Origin: Thermoplasmata archaeon
Lineage (GTDB): Archaea; Thermoplasmatota; Thermoplasmata; Halarchaeoplasmatales; Halarchaeoplasmataceae
Assembly: GCA_007129655.1 (NCBI GenBank)
Contig: SKVC01000089.1
Span: 1-22,063 of the forward strand
Direction: 5' to 3'
Length of the DNA: 22,063 bases
The notes beneath the pieces are model-generated. The model was not told where the DNA came from and did not search any database. It was given only the letters and a program-made list of their open reading frames with translations. Below are positions 20,915 through 22,063 of the stretch, piece by piece (the stretch's first letter is position 1; each line of letters starts with the position of its first letter). A program made the position numbers and the translations under genes.

Positions 20915-22063
20915 ATGATTACCAAAAAGAACATGAAGAAGTTTTTAGTGATTGCTATAGGAATCTTCGTTCTACTGTCTACGATACCACTTTCATTCGG
21001 TGTTGTAGAGGTAAGTGAAGAGATAGATGAGAAAGTTGAAGAGACTGCGGAAGATTTTGAAAAATTTATTCCACCGAAACCGTTAGCGGCTACCGGTAGG
21101 TACGAACCACTGAGCGGAGATCCGGTTTACGGTACTCTAAGCGGAAGACAAGAAAGCTTACTTTCAGGCGGAGTATCGGGCACTATAGATAGTCACAATC
21201 TAGAAGATGCTTGGGAGAATTACAACGGTACAGGCTCAAAAGTAGGATTAGTCAGCACCGGTGTAGATTTCGCCAATCCAGATCTATGGGGTAGCTATGC
21301 TACAGTAGAGGATGAGGATTCACCGTATTACGGATGGCCCATGGCCTTCGATCCGCTTTCAGCGAGGTCCCTTTTAACACAGGGCGATTTAACGGGTACC
21401 TGGTATGCAGACACATCCACAATAGGTACTGGACCCTTTAATTATACAAACCCGATAGTTGTTGATGGTGAGAATAATTTCGGCGATTTAGACTTGGTAG
21501 GAAGCACAGGTGCCGATAGTGCGAAAGGTTACTGGGATATATCAGATCTATACGCGACTAGAGACGATGATAATTGGTATTTTGGTTTCTCTACGGGGAG
21601 ACCAATCATACCTTATGCCGCGAATGCTACCATCGGGCTGTACATCGATTCAGATCATGGAGAATCTGGAGCTACGTATTCTCCTGAAGACAAATTGGTT
21701 AACTTTGACACAGCCCACAAAAATACAGTTACAGGTGTAGCATATAACCACGACGCTAGTAAAATAGCATCATGTTCACTGGATCGCACAGTTAAGATAT
21801 GGGACACATCAAGCGGTTTGGTTGAAAATGTATTTGAGGAACACGACGGATCTCCAATATCTGTAGTGTGGCACGAAGATCATCTTATATCTGCAGACCC
21901 TTGGTCATTTTATGTATGGTCTTCTGCAGGACTCGTAAATAAAACAGATTATATCCAAAAGGTTCCGGAAGAATCTATTCAAAATTGGGATCATTATTCA
22001 ATATTAGATGTGCATGAAAACTGGCTTGCGGTTGGTAGCGGCAGACGTGTGCACATATACGAT
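20915..22063 (+). CDS. Exported subtilase-like protein with WD40 repeats, partial
   Basis: The frame is open from ATG 20915 to the window edge, giving 383 residues without a stop. Residues 7-29 (MKKFLVIAIGIFVLLSTIPLSFG) are a signal peptide. Residues 96-125 (LEDAWENYNGTGSKVGLVSTGVDFANPDL) match the opening of a subtilase (S8) domain, but the catalytic Asp of the usual DTGVD is S114 in STGVD. Residues 178-246 (PIVVDGENNFGDLDLVGSTG, WYFGFSTG, ATIGLYID) form a beta-rich domain seen in some archaeal S8 proteins. Residues 265-300 (DTAHKNTVTGVAYNHDASKI, SLDRTVKIWD) are a clear WD40 repeat, with more degenerate ones following to the edge. AGGTG is 5 nt before the start. The His and Ser of a triad, if present, would lie beyond the window, so protease activity is unproven. 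Confidence 0.75.
   Translation, partial: MITKKNMKKFLVIAIGIFVLLSTIPLSFGVVEVSEEIDEKVEETAEDFEKFIPPKPLAATGRYEPLSGDPVYGTLSGRQESLLSGGVSGTIDSHNLEDAWENYNGTGSKVGLVSTGVDFANPDLWGSYATVEDEDSPYYGWPMAFDPLSARSLLTQGDLTGTWYADTSTIGTGPFNYTNPIVVDGENNFGDLDLVGSTGADSAKGYWDISDLYATRDDDNWYFGFSTGRPIIPYAANATIGLYIDSDHGESGATYSPEDKLVNFDTAHKNTVTGVAYNHDASKIASCSLDRTVKIWDTSSGLVENVFEEHDGSPISVVWHEDHLISADPWSFYVWSSAGLVNKTDYIQKVPEESIQNWDHYSILDVHENWLAVGSGRRVHIYD

Noticed and set aside
21510..21740. Plus-strand frame of 76 residues near the right end
   Set aside because: Out of frame within the long subtilase/WD40 frame, which has a signal peptide and recognisable repeats.
1..22063. Defence island, CRISPR array, insertion sequence or tRNA-linked integration
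   Set aside because: No direct-repeat array, transposase, integrase, restriction or toxin-antitoxin gene, or tRNA was seen on either strand.

Overview
The window looks like chromosomal DNA of an archaeon. The evidence is an archaeal set of information and metabolism genes: a wyosine-pathway tRNA modification enzyme (Taw2/TYW2), RtcA, an archaeal-type diaminopyrimidinone reductase (RibD C-terminal family), tungsten aldehyde:ferredoxin oxidoreductase, a geranylgeranyl reductase-family flavoprotein, a DUF47/PhoU pair with an archaeal AbrB-PhoU fusion, and TATA boxes instead of -10/-35 promoters. Several genes have AGGTG Shine-Dalgarno sites 5-8 nt before the start, while others have a TATA box about 25-28 nt before the start codon, as expected for leaderless mRNAs. 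A euryarchaeon, possibly a Thermoplasmatota-type heterotroph, fits best, but this lineage call is an inference.

Layout. 1-1268 (+): the end of a DUF47 phosphate-transport accessory protein, then a separate AbrB-PhoU regulator. 1269-1520 is a structured convergent intergenic region with nested inverted repeats and a perfect 20-bp palindrome. 1521-4886 (-) is a three-gene operon: a D-2-hydroxyacid dehydrogenase followed by two family-4 glycosyltransferases. 5002-11252 (+) is an amino-acid metabolism block: homoserine dehydrogenase, aldehyde:ferredoxin oxidoreductase, and two paralogous class-I aminotransferases that flank a U32-like TIM-barrel protein. 11239-13328 (-) is an operon of RtcA, RibD-type reductase and a Mut7-C RNase. 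13417-16049 holds the MEMO1 homologue (+), a leaderless winged-helix regulator (+), and the MEMO-associated radical SAM protein (-). 16086-18141 (-) has a zinc-ribbon membrane protein and Taw2. 18203-19009 (+) encodes an exported, membrane-anchored protein whose 3' end overlaps the convergent geranylgeranyl reductase gene (18929-20062, -) by 81 bp. 20275-20841 (+) is a small protein that looks like an HNOB/V4R-fold sensor. 20915 to the end (+) is the start of a large exported protein that combines a subtilase-like segment, with the expected catalytic Asp replaced by Ser, and WD40 repeats.

How it fits together. The aldehyde oxidoreductase, two aminotransferases and homoserine dehydrogenase suggest amino-acid turnover through 2-oxo acids and aldehydes with ferredoxin reduction, but the exact route cannot be read from sequence. 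The phosphate genes, RNA genes and MEMO/radical SAM pair are ordinary conserved archaeal modules. The most unusual parts are the terminal subtilase/WD40 protein, the aminotransferase/U32-like/aminotransferase sandwich, and the double palindrome at the reductase promoter. I saw no tRNA, rRNA, CRISPR array, insertion sequence or integrase. No stretch of more than about 300 bases lacks a gene.
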